From contig NZ_JAOPFU010000015.1 in the NCBI RefSeq assembly GCF_025515275.1, positions 24,412 through 88,411 of the forward strand: a DNA stretch of 64,000 nucleotides. The letters run 5' to 3'. Source of the stretch: Catenovulum sp. 2E275 (GTDB lineage Bacteria; Pseudomonadota; Gammaproteobacteria; Enterobacterales; Alteromonadaceae). The number at the start of each line of letters is the position of its first letter. The stretch's first letter is position 1. A program made the position numbers and the translations under genes. The notes beneath the pieces were generated by a model. That model ran no database searches. It was given only the letters and a program-made list of their open reading frames with translations, and had not been told where the DNA came from. Shown here piece by piece: positions 1 to 8,525 of the stretch.

Positions 1-552
1 CACCGTAAAGACCCAATTTATCACAGCACTTATACTGGTCGTCCACCAGATGAACCGGCTGTGCTTGGTGTGGCATTAAACGAAGTTTTTGTACCGATTT
101 TACAAAAGCAATTTCCTGAAATTGTTGATTTTTATTTACCGCCAGAAGGTTGTTCGTATCGTTTAGCGGTTGTAACTATGAAAAAACAATACGCCGGACA
201 TGCTAAACGGGTAATGATGGGAGTTTGGTCGTTTTTACGCCAGTTTATGTATACCAAATTTGTGATTGTTTGCGATGATGATGTAAATGCAAGAGACTGG
301 AATGATGTTATTTGGGCGATTACGACCCGAATGGATCCGGCTCGTGATACCACTTTAGTTGAAAATACACCGATTGATTATCTTGATTTTGCCTCGCCAG
401 TGTCTGGGCTTGGTTCAAAAATGGGGATGGATGCGACCAATAAATGGCCGGGCGAAACAACTCGAGAGTGGGGCACTGCCATTGAGATGGATGCAGAAGT
501 GAAAGCTAAAGTTGATCAAATTTGGGATGAACTAAATATTTTTGCCAAATAA
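1..552 (+). CDS. ubiD: UbiD decarboxylase, C-terminal part (5' end outside window)
   Basis: This is the last 183 codons of 3-octaprenyl-4-hydroxybenzoate carboxy-lyase, the prenylated-FMN enzyme that decarboxylates the aromatic ring in ubiquinone synthesis. The frame is open from base 1, so the gene starts before the window; a GTG at 61 is internal. The full-length family is close to 500 residues, so roughly the last third is present. Recognisable UbiD signatures are [12 protein letters not shown] near the start, [11 protein letters not shown], and [15 protein letters not shown] followed by TTRMDPARD. Its TAA overlaps the ATG of the ferredoxin gene (TAATG), so the two are probably translationally coupled. 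The family call is secure; only the N-terminal part cannot be judged. Confidence 0.95.
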   Translation, partial: HRKDPIYHSTYTGRPPDEPAVLGVALNEVFVPILQKQFPEIVDFYLPPEGCSYRLAVVTMKKQYAGHAKRVMMGVWSFLRQFMYTKFVIVCDDDVNARDWNDVIWAITTRMDPARDTTLVENTPIDYLDFASPVSGLGSKMGMDATNKWPGETTREWGTAIEMDAEVKAKVDQIWDELNIFAK

Positions 553-848
553 TGAAAAGTTGCACAGTAACGTTAAAGCCAAGTAATGTTCAATTTACAG
601 TCGAACCACTGGAAACTATAGTTGAAGCTGCATTAAGGCAAAATATAGATTTTCCGTATTCTTGTATGCAGGGAACATGCGACTCTTGCGTTTGTAACTT
701 ATTAGCTGGCAAGGTAAGCTATGGCGATTTACCCTATATTTTTACCCAAGAGGAAAAAGAGCAGGGTATCACCTTTGCTTGCATTGCATATCCGCTGACA
801 GATATTGTGTTATATCAGCCAAATGTGCACCTAACTAAGAGAATTTAG
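552..848 (+). CDS. [2Fe-2S] plant-type ferredoxin, small
   Basis: A 98-residue ferredoxin with cluster ligands at C38, C43, C46 and C77 (spacing C-x4-C-x2-C-x30-C), the plant-type pattern. It has no fused reductase. It sits between ubiD and a Fre-like flavin reductase: the start overlaps the ubiD stop and the stop is directly followed by the fre ATG. In E. coli ubiD and fre are neighbours without this gene. Known related enzymes (for example ascorbate- or CDP-glucoseen-type reductases) fuse such a ferredoxin to the same FAD/NAD module, so I infer a two-piece electron-transfer system in which the reductase reduces this ferredoxin. The acceptor is unknown; a role in ubiquinone ring hydroxylation is only a guess from position. 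Confidence 0.9.
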   Translation: MKSCTVTLKPSNVQFTVEPLETIVEAALRQNIDFPYSCMQGTCDSCVCNLLAGKVSYGDLPYIFTQEEKEQGITFACIAYPLTDIVLYQPNVHLTKRI

Positions 849-1547
849 ATGTCTAATATTGAATGTAAAGTTGTAGAAATTAGTCCGCTAACCGAGCATG
901 TTGCTAAAGTTTTATTAAAGCCAACAGAACCCGTTGTTTTTATTGCCGGACAATATATTGAACTGGTTATATCAGAAAATGATAAAAGACCATTTTCAAT
1001 AGCCAACTCACCGCTGGACAATGAATATATTGAATTACACATTGGTGCAGCAATGAGCGATGAGTGGACATCGGCAGCGTTAAACCACATTAAAAATAAT
1101 TCGGTTGTTTATTTAAAAGGCCCTTCTGGTAATGCAGGGTTAAGAGACAATGATAATCGTCCAATTATTTTATTAGCCGGTGGCACTGGGTTTAGCTATA
1201 CCAAATCAATTGCCGATACTTTACTTAAACAAAATCACCAGCAGCAAATTTATTTTTATTGGGGGCTGCGTAATACAACCGCAGCGTATCAATTAGAATA
1301 TTGGTTAGAAAAACATAATGAGTTAGACAATTTTCACTTTATTCCGGTGATTGAAACAGCCAATGCTGACTGGCAGGGACGAAGTGGTTTAGTGATTAAT
1401 GCTGTGCTGGAAGATTTTGAGAATCTGGCAGATTATCATATTTATTGTGCAGGTCGTTTTGAGATGGTTGGTAAAGCCAGAGACGAATTTGTTAAAAAAG
1501 GCTTAAATGTCGATCATATATTTGCCGATGCATTTGCCTTTATATAA
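849..1547 (+). CDS. fre: NAD(P)H-flavin reductase, Fre/LuxG family
   Basis: A 232-residue FAD/NAD(P)H oxidoreductase of the ferredoxin-reductase superfamily, the same length as E. coli Fre. The N-terminal beta-barrel carries the flavin-binding RPFSIANSP motif, and the nucleotide-binding half has the glycine-rich LAGGTGFSYTKSI loop, YWGLRN, and a CAGRFEM signature near the end. The family reduces free flavins with NAD(P)H, or passes electrons to a ferredoxin domain when one is attached. The ferredoxin gene immediately upstream makes the second activity plausible here. Gene order ubiD-ferredoxin-fre and the absence of any gap indicate one operon. About 200 bases without a gene follow. Confidence 0.9.
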   Translation: MSNIECKVVEISPLTEHVAKVLLKPTEPVVFIAGQYIELVISENDKRPFSIANSPLDNEYIELHIGAAMSDEWTSAALNHIKNNSVVYLKGPSGNAGLRDNDNRPIILLAGGTGFSYTKSIADTLLKQNHQQQIYFYWGLRNTTAAYQLEYWLEKHNELDNFHFIPVIETANADWQGRSGLVINAVLEDFENLADYHIYCAGRFEMVGKARDEFVKKGLNVDHIFADAFAFI

Positions 1548-1745
1548 GTTAATATTGTTTACATGGAAAGATAATTATATCCAATAATCATTTAAATCTA
1601 ATTTTTAATTATTCGCAAAAAATATCAAATTAGTTATACTTTAGAATAGCTTATAAAATTTAATTAAAGATGTCTCTGGCTACTTCTTAATTTTATTTTG
1701 CTTTTTAAAGCCAAACAAAGCTGCACAGGGAGGTGAAGTATAATC

Positions 1746-3263
1746 ATGATAATGTACAGGTCTGATTCTGATATAGAAGCTCAGTTACCGGATGGTTTTT
1801 TATCTAAACTGAATATTGCTATGGTTGGGCTTAATGCTGATGAGTATATTATTTTTGCAAATCAGGCCGCTGAATCTTGTTTAAAAGTTGAGCTCTCTCA
1901 ACTTTTAAACACACCTGTTGATACTCTTTTCCCTAATGCTAAAGTTTTAATTCAAAATGCTCGGCAACATAAAATTTTTCAGTGTAACTCTATCGCTTGG
2001 AGGCGTTTTTCAGATCCTTTTGACGCCAAATTAAGTTTTTCTTTTTTTGAAAGAAGCTATCCTCAAAATGATAATGAAATATCAACATTAATATGTTTTG
2101 ATGAGATAACAAAAGAGCAGTTAAATTTATTAAGTAGTCAAACTGCTAGCCAGTTTGAAATACTAAGTTGTTACTCAGGTGAAATAGCTCATGATTTAAA
2201 TAATATTTTAAATATTATTTCTGGTCACCTAGAGATGCTAAAACTTGAATCAACAAGGCAAGCCAAACTCGATAAAAGAATTGTGGCTGCTCTAAAAGGA
2301 ATTAACCGGGGTCGAATTCTTGCCGCAAGGTTAGGGCATTTAGCTTATTATGATAAAGCAGATGCAAGTGTCTGTAATATAAATAAAATTATTTTAGATA
2401 ATACTGATTTACTTCAAGATACAGTCGCTGCTAATGTCTCAATCTCATTAAATTTAACCCCTAATGCAATTAGAGTTAACTTAGATACTAGCCATTTTAT
2501 TGATGTTCTATTTAACCTTTGTATTAATGCCAGTAATGCAATGTCTGGAGAAGGGGTTATATATATAAAAACGGCCTTTGCTGAAAGTGAGGTGTTAGAT
2601 GAAAATCAGAACTTAAATATAACAAAGTATGTATGTTTAAGTGTTGAAGATTCTGGATGTGGTATAGCTCAAGAAATCCAGGAAAAAATATTCGAACCTT
2701 TTTTTACGACTAAAATAAATAATAAAGGAACAGGAATCGGATTAAACTTAGTTAAAAGCTATATGAAAATTCATGATGGATTTATTAAATTAAAAAGTGA
2801 AGAAGGTGTAGGTAGCTGTTTTTCACTTTATTTTCCGATAGTAGAAGAAAATATATCTGAAAGTGATAGTAAGGAACAAAACATGGAAATAGAACAAAAA
2901 CTGAGTGGTAAAAGTGTTTTGGTAGTAGATGATGAGGCTCCAATTCTATTTTTGTTAAAAGAGTTTTTGGGGATTTATGGCTTACGGGTACAAACCGCAC
3001 ATTCTGGACGGGAAGGCTTAGATTTAGCGACAAGTCAAAATTTTGATTTAATTCTAAGTGATTTGGTAATGCCGGGGGATCTTGATGGTGCTGAATTTGC
3101 CAGTTTACTTTTAAAACAAAAACCTGATTCATCTATTATTTTTATGAGCGGCTATACAGATAATAGGCTAATAGATAAAGATGAGCTAATAAACATTCCG
3201 GTAATTAGTAAACCATTTAGGAAAAAAGAGCTTCTAAACCAAGTAGAAGTTGCTTTGTGTTAG
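1746..3263 (+). CDS. Soluble hybrid sensor histidine kinase (PAS-like, HisKA, HATPase, REC)
   Basis: A 505-residue protein with no obvious membrane segment. Residues about 20-130 look PAS-like (AMVGLNADEYIIFANQAAE). The phosphoacceptor helix contains AHDLNN with H149. The ATPase domain shows the N box NLCINASNAM, a G1 region DSGCGIAQ with EPFFTTK, and the G2 loop GTGIGLNLV. A receiver domain starts near residue 390 (VLVVDDE) with phosphorylatable D439 (LSDLVMP) and the conserved lysine in ISKPF. The AHDLNN-type H box and HATPase resemble NtrB-like kinases. The start is set by a strong Shine-Dalgarno, GGGAGGTGA at 1728-1736. It is followed after 31 bases by the REC-EAL gene, so it is probably first in a three-gene signalling operon. 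Its ligand is unknown. Confidence 0.9.
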   Translation: MIMYRSDSDIEAQLPDGFLSKLNIAMVGLNADEYIIFANQAAESCLKVELSQLLNTPVDTLFPNAKVLIQNARQHKIFQCNSIAWRRFSDPFDAKLSFSFFERSYPQNDNEISTLICFDEITKEQLNLLSSQTASQFEILSCYSGEIAHDLNNILNIISGHLEMLKLESTRQAKLDKRIVAALKGINRGRILAARLGHLAYYDKADASVCNINKIILDNTDLLQDTVAANVSISLNLTPNAIRVNLDTSHFIDVLFNLCINASNAMSGEGVIYIKTAFAESEVLDENQNLNITKYVCLSVEDSGCGIAQEIQEKIFEPFFTTKINNKGTGIGLNLVKSYMKIHDGFIKLKSEEGVGSCFSLYFPIVEENISESDSKEQNMEIEQKLSGKSVLVVDDEAPILFLLKEFLGIYGLRVQTAHSGREGLDLATSQNFDLILSDLVMPGDLDGAEFASLLLKQKPDSSIIFMSGYTDNRLIDKDELINIPVISKPFRKKELLNQVEVALC

Positions 3264-3294
3264 AGGTTATTCACTCTTGCTCTAAGGAAAGCTA

Positions 3295-5580
3295 ATGCGA
3301 AAAATATTAGTAGTAGATGACGATGAATTAATTAACGAGTTTATTACAGATGCGGCTGAATTAATCGGTGTATCTACTACAGCTGTAACCAACGGAACAG
3401 AAATTCAAAGTGTTAATTTAAATCAATTTGAGCACATACTTCTTGATTTATCTATTCCCGGAGCCGATGGTGTACAGCTACTCAGGTGGTTAAAAAATAA
3501 AAATTATAAAGGTGCAGTTTCAATTACTTCGGGCTGTGAACCATCTGTTTTAAACTCTGCTCAACAAATAGGGCAGAGTTATGGCTTAAAAATGCATTCT
3601 CCACTAGTTAAGCCGTTTCCATTAGAAAGGTTATTAAATGTTCTTCAAGATGATGAAATTAAGCCTCAAAAGCCTATAAAAGCTCATCGAGCCACACAAG
3701 AGCAGGTGGATTTATTACCTTTATTGAGAGGGGCGATAAAAAAACGGACAATAGAAGTTTATTATCAACCTAAATTTGATATTCATCAGTTACATATAGT
3801 AGGCGTTGAAGCGCTTGCTCGGTGGAAGCTACAAGATGGAATTATGATTCCGCCCCCCATTTTTATTGAACTAGCAGAAAAGCATCATTTGATTGATGAG
3901 TTAACTCACTGCATTATTGGAGAGGTATTGCCTCAGTTGCGGGAATGGATAAATATTAATCCAAATTTTAAAGTCGCAATTAATTTATCTGCATTTAGTC
4001 TGAATAATTTAGACTTTCCTGATTATTTGGCTAAGCAAGTCGCATTATTTCAAATAAAAAATAAAAATATTGTCCTTGAGTTAACTGAAAGTGCTTTAGC
4101 TGAAGATGCAGAAAAATCAGCTGAGATTTTAACTCGGCTGAGAGTTAAAGGTTTTGGGCTATCTATAGATGATTTTGGTACGGGGTACTCCTCAATTCAG
4201 CAATTGCAGGATATTCCGTTTAATGAATTAAAAATAGATAAATCTTTTACGGCCAATTATTTTAACCGCCCCCAAGTTAGGACTATTATTGAATCTACCA
4301 TTGAAATGGCACATAAACTCGGGATTCATGTTGTCGCGGAAGGCATTGAAGATATGGCTACCTTGGACTACCTTAAATCGGTTAATTGTGATCAAGGGCA
4401 AGGCTTTTATTATGCCAAACCTATGCCTGCATCAGAATTCGATTTATGGATTCATAATCACCCAGAGTTTATTAACTCCGACAATAAGAAAGTATTCAAG
4501 CAAAAGCTATTATTATTAAGCTCAGACTCTAATTTTAAACAAACAATAGTAGATACTCTAAATATAGAGTTAGATATTATCGAATTTTCAGATTTGGCTG
4601 GTTTAATGACAGCACCACAATTAAATACAGGTGCTGTAATCCTCGTAGATGTTGAAAGCACTCAAGATGGTTTTACTGCTTTTGAACAATTAAATGAAAT
4701 AGTCGGAATCGATAAAAGTTTGATGATCGCGTCAGGAACAGACGACAAATCATTAAAACTCAATGCTTTTTCCGCTGGCTGCGAGGATTATATTGTTAAA
4801 ACAGACTCCGTGGGCCAGTTACTAGCTAAATTTCGGGTTATAAAGCAATTTTATATCAGTAGGCAAAATAATTTAGATTGTTCTTTAAAAAATCAATCAT
4901 TTACAACTTACTCTGAATTAGAGTATTACCGTTTGTTAATTAAGCTATTTACTCAACTGATGTCCTGTAAGAATAAAAACGAATTTGTTGAGTATATTTT
5001 TGAATTTTCTAAAAATTTAGGTTGGCAAATTTGTTTAAAAGCTGATTCTATCGACGGTGAAAAAAGCTATAGAGCTCCGGGGATATTGTGTAGCCCAATG
5101 GAAGATAGTGCATTCACTTTATTAAAGGATGCTGGCCAAATTTATCATTTTAACCAAAGAGTTATAGTTAACGCCAAACACTTCAGGATGATTATAAAGT
5201 CTAGCCCGAATATGACGCAAAGTTGGTTTGACGATTTCTGTATTAACATGATTGTCGGCTTAGAAAAAAAATGGAGAGAATTAAATCAGCTCAAAGCTCT
5301 GTTAGAGATGTGTGATAATTTGGAGGGAGTATTAAGCAAACTGAAAAAGAAAGTTTCTAAATTTGAACAAGGAGCACATCAAATTATTGATGAATTATTA
5401 CTGGATATCAGAGCTAATTTATTATCTCATTCCGCAGATGAAAACTTAGAGCAAAAATTGGTAGATTTAGTTGAAAGCAGTGTTGCTCAAGTTCTTACTT
5501 TAGGCGAGGATGGTCGGGAGATTGAAATTGAATTTTCACATATTATTACTCAATATAAAAATCACCATTTTGATAGCTAA
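3295..5580 (+). CDS. REC-EAL response regulator, c-di-GMP phosphodiesterase with a long C-terminal extension
   Basis: A 761-residue protein. Residues 1-120 are a receiver domain with acidic DDD at 8-10, phosphoacceptor D51 (LLDLSIP) and a lysine in LVKPF. An EAL domain follows (about 140-385): E172 in VEALARW, INLSA, ELTES, the metal-binding DD in IDDFGTG, LKIDKSF, AEGIED and QGQGFYYAKPM are all present, so it should hydrolyse c-di-GMP. Residues about 400-520 look like a second, poorly conserved receiver (LLLLSSDS, VILVDVEST). The last 230 residues are a helical or mixed region I cannot assign. No GGDEF domain is present. The gene lies between two hybrid kinases, 31 and 22 bases away, either of which may phosphorylate it. 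Confidence 0.9.
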   Translation: MRKILVVDDDELINEFITDAAELIGVSTTAVTNGTEIQSVNLNQFEHILLDLSIPGADGVQLLRWLKNKNYKGAVSITSGCEPSVLNSAQQIGQSYGLKMHSPLVKPFPLERLLNVLQDDEIKPQKPIKAHRATQEQVDLLPLLRGAIKKRTIEVYYQPKFDIHQLHIVGVEALARWKLQDGIMIPPPIFIELAEKHHLIDELTHCIIGEVLPQLREWININPNFKVAINLSAFSLNNLDFPDYLAKQVALFQIKNKNIVLELTESALAEDAEKSAEILTRLRVKGFGLSIDDFGTGYSSIQQLQDIPFNELKIDKSFTANYFNRPQVRTIIESTIEMAHKLGIHVVAEGIEDMATLDYLKSVNCDQGQGFYYAKPMPASEFDLWIHNHPEFINSDNKKVFKQKLLLLSSDSNFKQTIVDTLNIELDIIEFSDLAGLMTAPQLNTGAVILVDVESTQDGFTAFEQLNEIVGIDKSLMIASGTDDKSLKLNAFSAGCEDYIVKTDSVGQLLAKFRVIKQFYISRQNNLDCSLKNQSFTTYSELEYYRLLIKLFTQLMSCKNKNEFVEYIFEFSKNLGWQICLKADSIDGEKSYRAPGILCSPMEDSAFTLLKDAGQIYHFNQRVIVNAKHFRMIIKSSPNMTQSWFDDFCINMIVGLEKKWRELNQLKALLEMCDNLEGVLSKLKKKVSKFEQGAHQIIDELLLDIRANLLSHSADENLEQKLVDLVESSVAQVLTLGEDGREIEIEFSHIITQYKNHHFDS

Positions 5581-5602
5581 AAAACATAATAAGTAGATAC
5601 TC

Positions 5603-7702
5603 ATGGGACAAATTTTCGAGTTTTTTAAGAGTCAGGTTTTTTCTGCTGAAAAGGAAGAAAAATATCAAGCATATCTTGAGAAACGAACTCGCCCGGTTGT
5701 TGCTTATGTGTATGCTATCGGTGGTATCATCCCTTTAATTTTATTGTGTCAATCTTATGTACTATCAACTGAAGAGTTTAATCTGGTGGCTCCTGCGAGA
5801 GCTTGCTATTTACTAGCGTGGGCAGCTATTACTTGGGCTACTTTTTCAACTAAACCGCTATTTAACTCAAAAACATCTCTAATCATTTATAATATTGTTG
5901 GGGCTGTTTTTATTACGTATTTAAATGCGTTTTTAACTCAAAACCATATTTTAATCGTTCCTAGTTTATTAATGTTTCTAATTGGGATTGTGATTGCTCA
6001 GGTAGGTTCAAAAACGCAATTATTATCAGGGGTTGTTAGCTTTTTTATTCCTCTGGTATTAATAATAGCCAAGCCTCAAATTACAAAAGAAGATATTTCT
6101 GTTTTAGTGTTAATTTTTATTTGGGCTGTAATTGCGTGGATAGCGAGTATTATTTTAGAGCAAGTTAACCGCCGTTTATTTAACTATGAACAGGCACTTA
6201 CTCAAGCCAATGAACACAAACAAATATTACTAGAAAAAGAAGAAGCATCAAATAATTTTAAAAGCCAATTTTTAGCAAATATGAGCCATGAAATAAGAAC
6301 CCCTTTAACTTCAATTATAGGGTATGCCGAAGCTTATATTAATGCCGAAGAAAATAAAATTAAAAATGATCAAGTTCTAAACACTATTTATATTAATAGT
6401 AAGCATTTGCTCACTATTGCTAATGATATTTTAGATTTGTCTAAAATAGAGGCTGGTAAATTAGAAGTTGATATTGAAGAAACTAATTTATTTGCTCTTT
6501 TCCAAAGAGTAGAGCAAAACCAACAAGCTTTAGCAAATCAGAAAGGTTTAAATTTTTCTGTTAGCTACTCTTTTCCTCTACCTAATAAGATTATGACTGA
6601 TGGCACACGTTTATATCAGGTCTTGCTTAATTTAACTAATAATGCCATTAAGTTTACATTACAAGGTGGGATTCATGTTCGAGTGTCTTATTCTAAGCAG
6701 TCAAATAATTTGCATGTGAAAATCAAAGATACTGGAATCGGTATGGAGCAAAGTGTTCTGGATAAACTTTTTTGTGCATTTCATCAAGCTCAAAGTAGTC
6801 AAAGTCGAAAATTTGGTGGGACGGGGTTAGGGCTGTATATATCAAAGGAATTGATAGAAAAGTTAAATGGCCAGATTAACGTGAGTAGTGAAGTTGGAAT
6901 TGGTTCAGAGTTCAGTTTTACAATTAAGGCTGAGGTTTCAAAATCTGCTGTATGGGAAAGTGCTCTCCCTGAAATTGAAAGTTATCCAAATATGGATTTA
7001 TTCTCCAAACAAAAGTTTAAAGGGACAGTTTTATTAGCGGAGGATCACCCTGATAATGGGCGTTTAATTGCTCAATATCTTACTGAGCTTGGTTTAGATG
7101 TTTGTTTAGTTGTTAACGGTGAGCAGGCAATTGAAAAGTGTTTATTATTAGATTTTGATTTAATTTTGATGGATATTGAAATGCCCGTTATGGATGGTAT
7201 AACTGCAACGGGTTTAATCCGAAAAAATAATGCATCCATACCAGTCATAGCTCTTACAGCCAATGCAATGAAAAAGGATATTGATAGCTACTTGCAAAGA
7301 GGATTTAATGGTCATTTAAGCAAACCTATCGAGCGGCATTCATTTATCCAAGTATTATCTCAATTCTTAGCTATTGCGCAAGAATCTGAAGAGGATGAAG
7401 ATGAGTTTTTATTTTCAATTGATAGTGCAGAATTTTCAAAAATGGTAGCTGAATATAAAGACGGTTTACCTGAGCAAATTGAAATTTTAGAAAGCGCACA
7501 GCAGAAAAATGATTGGAAACAAGTCTTACAGATTGCTCATAATATAAAGGGCTCTGCTGGAAACTTTGGGTTTAATAAGTTAACCGAAGTTGCAGGCTTA
7601 CTTGAGCATAGTATTAGGCAAAATAATATCGCAGAGGGTCAAGGGTATTTTGCTCAACTTATATCAGAATTAAATCAAGCTGTTGTTGTCTCTGATTCAT
7701 AA
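5603..7702 (+). CDS. Membrane-bound hybrid histidine kinase (about 6 TM, HisKA, HATPase, REC, HPt)
   Basis: A 699-residue tripartite kinase. Residues about 30-190 hold roughly six hydrophobic segments with very short loops, so the sensor is probably the membrane region itself. A short coiled linker leads to the H box SHEIRTP with H229, then the ATPase domain (NLTNNAIKFT, DTGIGM, GGTGLGLYISK). A receiver domain carries D524 (LILMDIEMP) and the lysine in LSKPIE. A C-terminal HPt domain contains H646 in IAHNIKGSAGNFGF. The layout is that of BarA/ArcB-type phosphorelay kinases, and the HPt could pass phosphate to a separate regulator, for instance the REC-EAL protein encoded 22 bases upstream. 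It is not assigned as BarA: that kinase has a periplasmic domain and HAMP, which are not seen here. Confidence 0.9.
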   Translation: MGQIFEFFKSQVFSAEKEEKYQAYLEKRTRPVVAYVYAIGGIIPLILLCQSYVLSTEEFNLVAPARACYLLAWAAITWATFSTKPLFNSKTSLIIYNIVGAVFITYLNAFLTQNHILIVPSLLMFLIGIVIAQVGSKTQLLSGVVSFFIPLVLIIAKPQITKEDISVLVLIFIWAVIAWIASIILEQVNRRLFNYEQALTQANEHKQILLEKEEASNNFKSQFLANMSHEIRTPLTSIIGYAEAYINAEENKIKNDQVLNTIYINSKHLLTIANDILDLSKIEAGKLEVDIEETNLFALFQRVEQNQQALANQKGLNFSVSYSFPLPNKIMTDGTRLYQVLLNLTNNAIKFTLQGGIHVRVSYSKQSNNLHVKIKDTGIGMEQSVLDKLFCAFHQAQSSQSRKFGGTGLGLYISKELIEKLNGQINVSSEVGIGSEFSFTIKAEVSKSAVWESALPEIESYPNMDLFSKQKFKGTVLLAEDHPDNGRLIAQYLTELGLDVCLVVNGEQAIEKCLLLDFDLILMDIEMPVMDGITATGLIRKNNASIPVIALTANAMKKDIDSYLQRGFNGHLSKPIERHSFIQVLSQFLAIAQESEEDEDEFLFSIDSAEFSKMVAEYKDGLPEQIEILESAQQKNDWKQVLQIAHNIKGSAGNFGFNKLTEVAGLLEHSIRQNNIAEGQGYFAQLISELNQAVVVSDS

Positions 7703-7832
7703 ATATCACCATAAAAACAAGTCAAAAGTTTATTTTTATGATTTTACCTCCTTATTTTTTCTTATTGTTATCTATAGCTGGCATTGTCGATATATTTGAT
7801 TAGACTAAGCGAAAATTCTTAGGAGTGATCTT

Positions 7833-8447
7833 GTGATTCAGTACAAACATGCAAAATTTAAAATTAGTTCACCAAATATAGATGGTTTAGGTGATGATTC
7901 TGGTTACGAAGTCGCTTTTGCTGGGCGTTCTAATGCGGGTAAATCAAGCGCTTTAAATACACTCACAGAACAAAAAGGGCTAGCCAGAACAAGTAAAACA
8001 CCGGGACGTACCCAATTAATTAATATTTTTGAGTTGGATGAAGAACGGCGGTTGGTAGATTTACCTGGTTATGGTTTTGCAAAAGTGCCGTTAGAAGTTA
8101 AGAAAAAATGGCAAAAGTCTTTAGGTGAATATTTACAAAATCGTGAATGTTTAGCAGGATTAGTGGTATTGATGGATATACGGCATCCACTTAAAGACTT
8201 AGATCAAGATTTGGTTTTTTGGGCTGTTGATAGTGGCTTACCAGTCCTGATTTTATTAACTAAAGCAGATAAATTAAAACAAGGTGCCCGTAATACAGTA
8301 TTAAAAGAGGTTAGGAAAGCCAGTATTAATTTTGAAGGTGATGTTGATGTCGAGCTGTTCTCGTCGTTAAAAGGAATAGGGGTTAAACAGCTTAAAAACA
8401 AATTAAACCAATGGTATAAAGCCGAAAATATCCAAGCTTCTGAGTAA
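7833..8447 (+). CDS. engB: Ribosome biogenesis GTPase EngB (YihA/YsxC)
   Basis: A 204-residue small GTPase needed for assembly of the large ribosomal subunit. The G1 loop is GRSNAGKSS (about residues 31-39), G3 is DLPGYG, G4 is TKAD, and the family's switch region TPGRTQ is present. It starts at GTG (7833) with AGGAG at 7821-7825; no ATG fits the family N-terminus better. In E. coli yihA is followed by the CsrC RNA and yihI. Here yihI and a Csr-type RNA candidate lie together near 46 kb, so that block has been separated from engB. It is convergent with mrcA, with a shared hairpin between them. Confidence 0.97.
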   Translation: MIQYKHAKFKISSPNIDGLGDDSGYEVAFAGRSNAGKSSALNTLTEQKGLARTSKTPGRTQLINIFELDEERRLVDLPGYGFAKVPLEVKKKWQKSLGEYLQNRECLAGLVVLMDIRHPLKDLDQDLVFWAVDSGLPVLILLTKADKLKQGARNTVLKEVRKASINFEGDVDVELFSSLKGIGVKQLKNKLNQWYKAENIQASE

Positions 8448-8484
8448 CGATTGTGAAGCTATGAATACTCAATTTAAATATAGA

Positions 8485-8511
8485 TTAAGTGCAGCTATTA
8501 ACTGCACTTAA
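8485..8511. terminator. Bidirectional hairpin between engB and mrcA
   Basis: A perfect 10-bp inverted repeat (arms 8485-8494 and 8502-8511, core AAGTGCAG/CTGCACTT) with a 7-base loop lies between two convergent genes. A- and T-rich tracts flank both sides, so it can act as an intrinsic terminator in either direction. Confidence 0.75.
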
Positions 8512-8525
8512 TTTAAATTTCTACT

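Noticed and set aside
2785..3132. 115-codon minus-strand frame in the first hybrid kinase
   Set aside because: It is the antisense of the HATPase/REC part of a clear gene and encodes a His/Leu/Phe-rich low-complexity chain.
5603..7702. Assignment of the second hybrid kinase as BarA
   Set aside because: The presence of a UvrY-type box elsewhere made this tempting, but the protein has a six-helix membrane sensor and lacks the periplasmic domain and HAMP of BarA.
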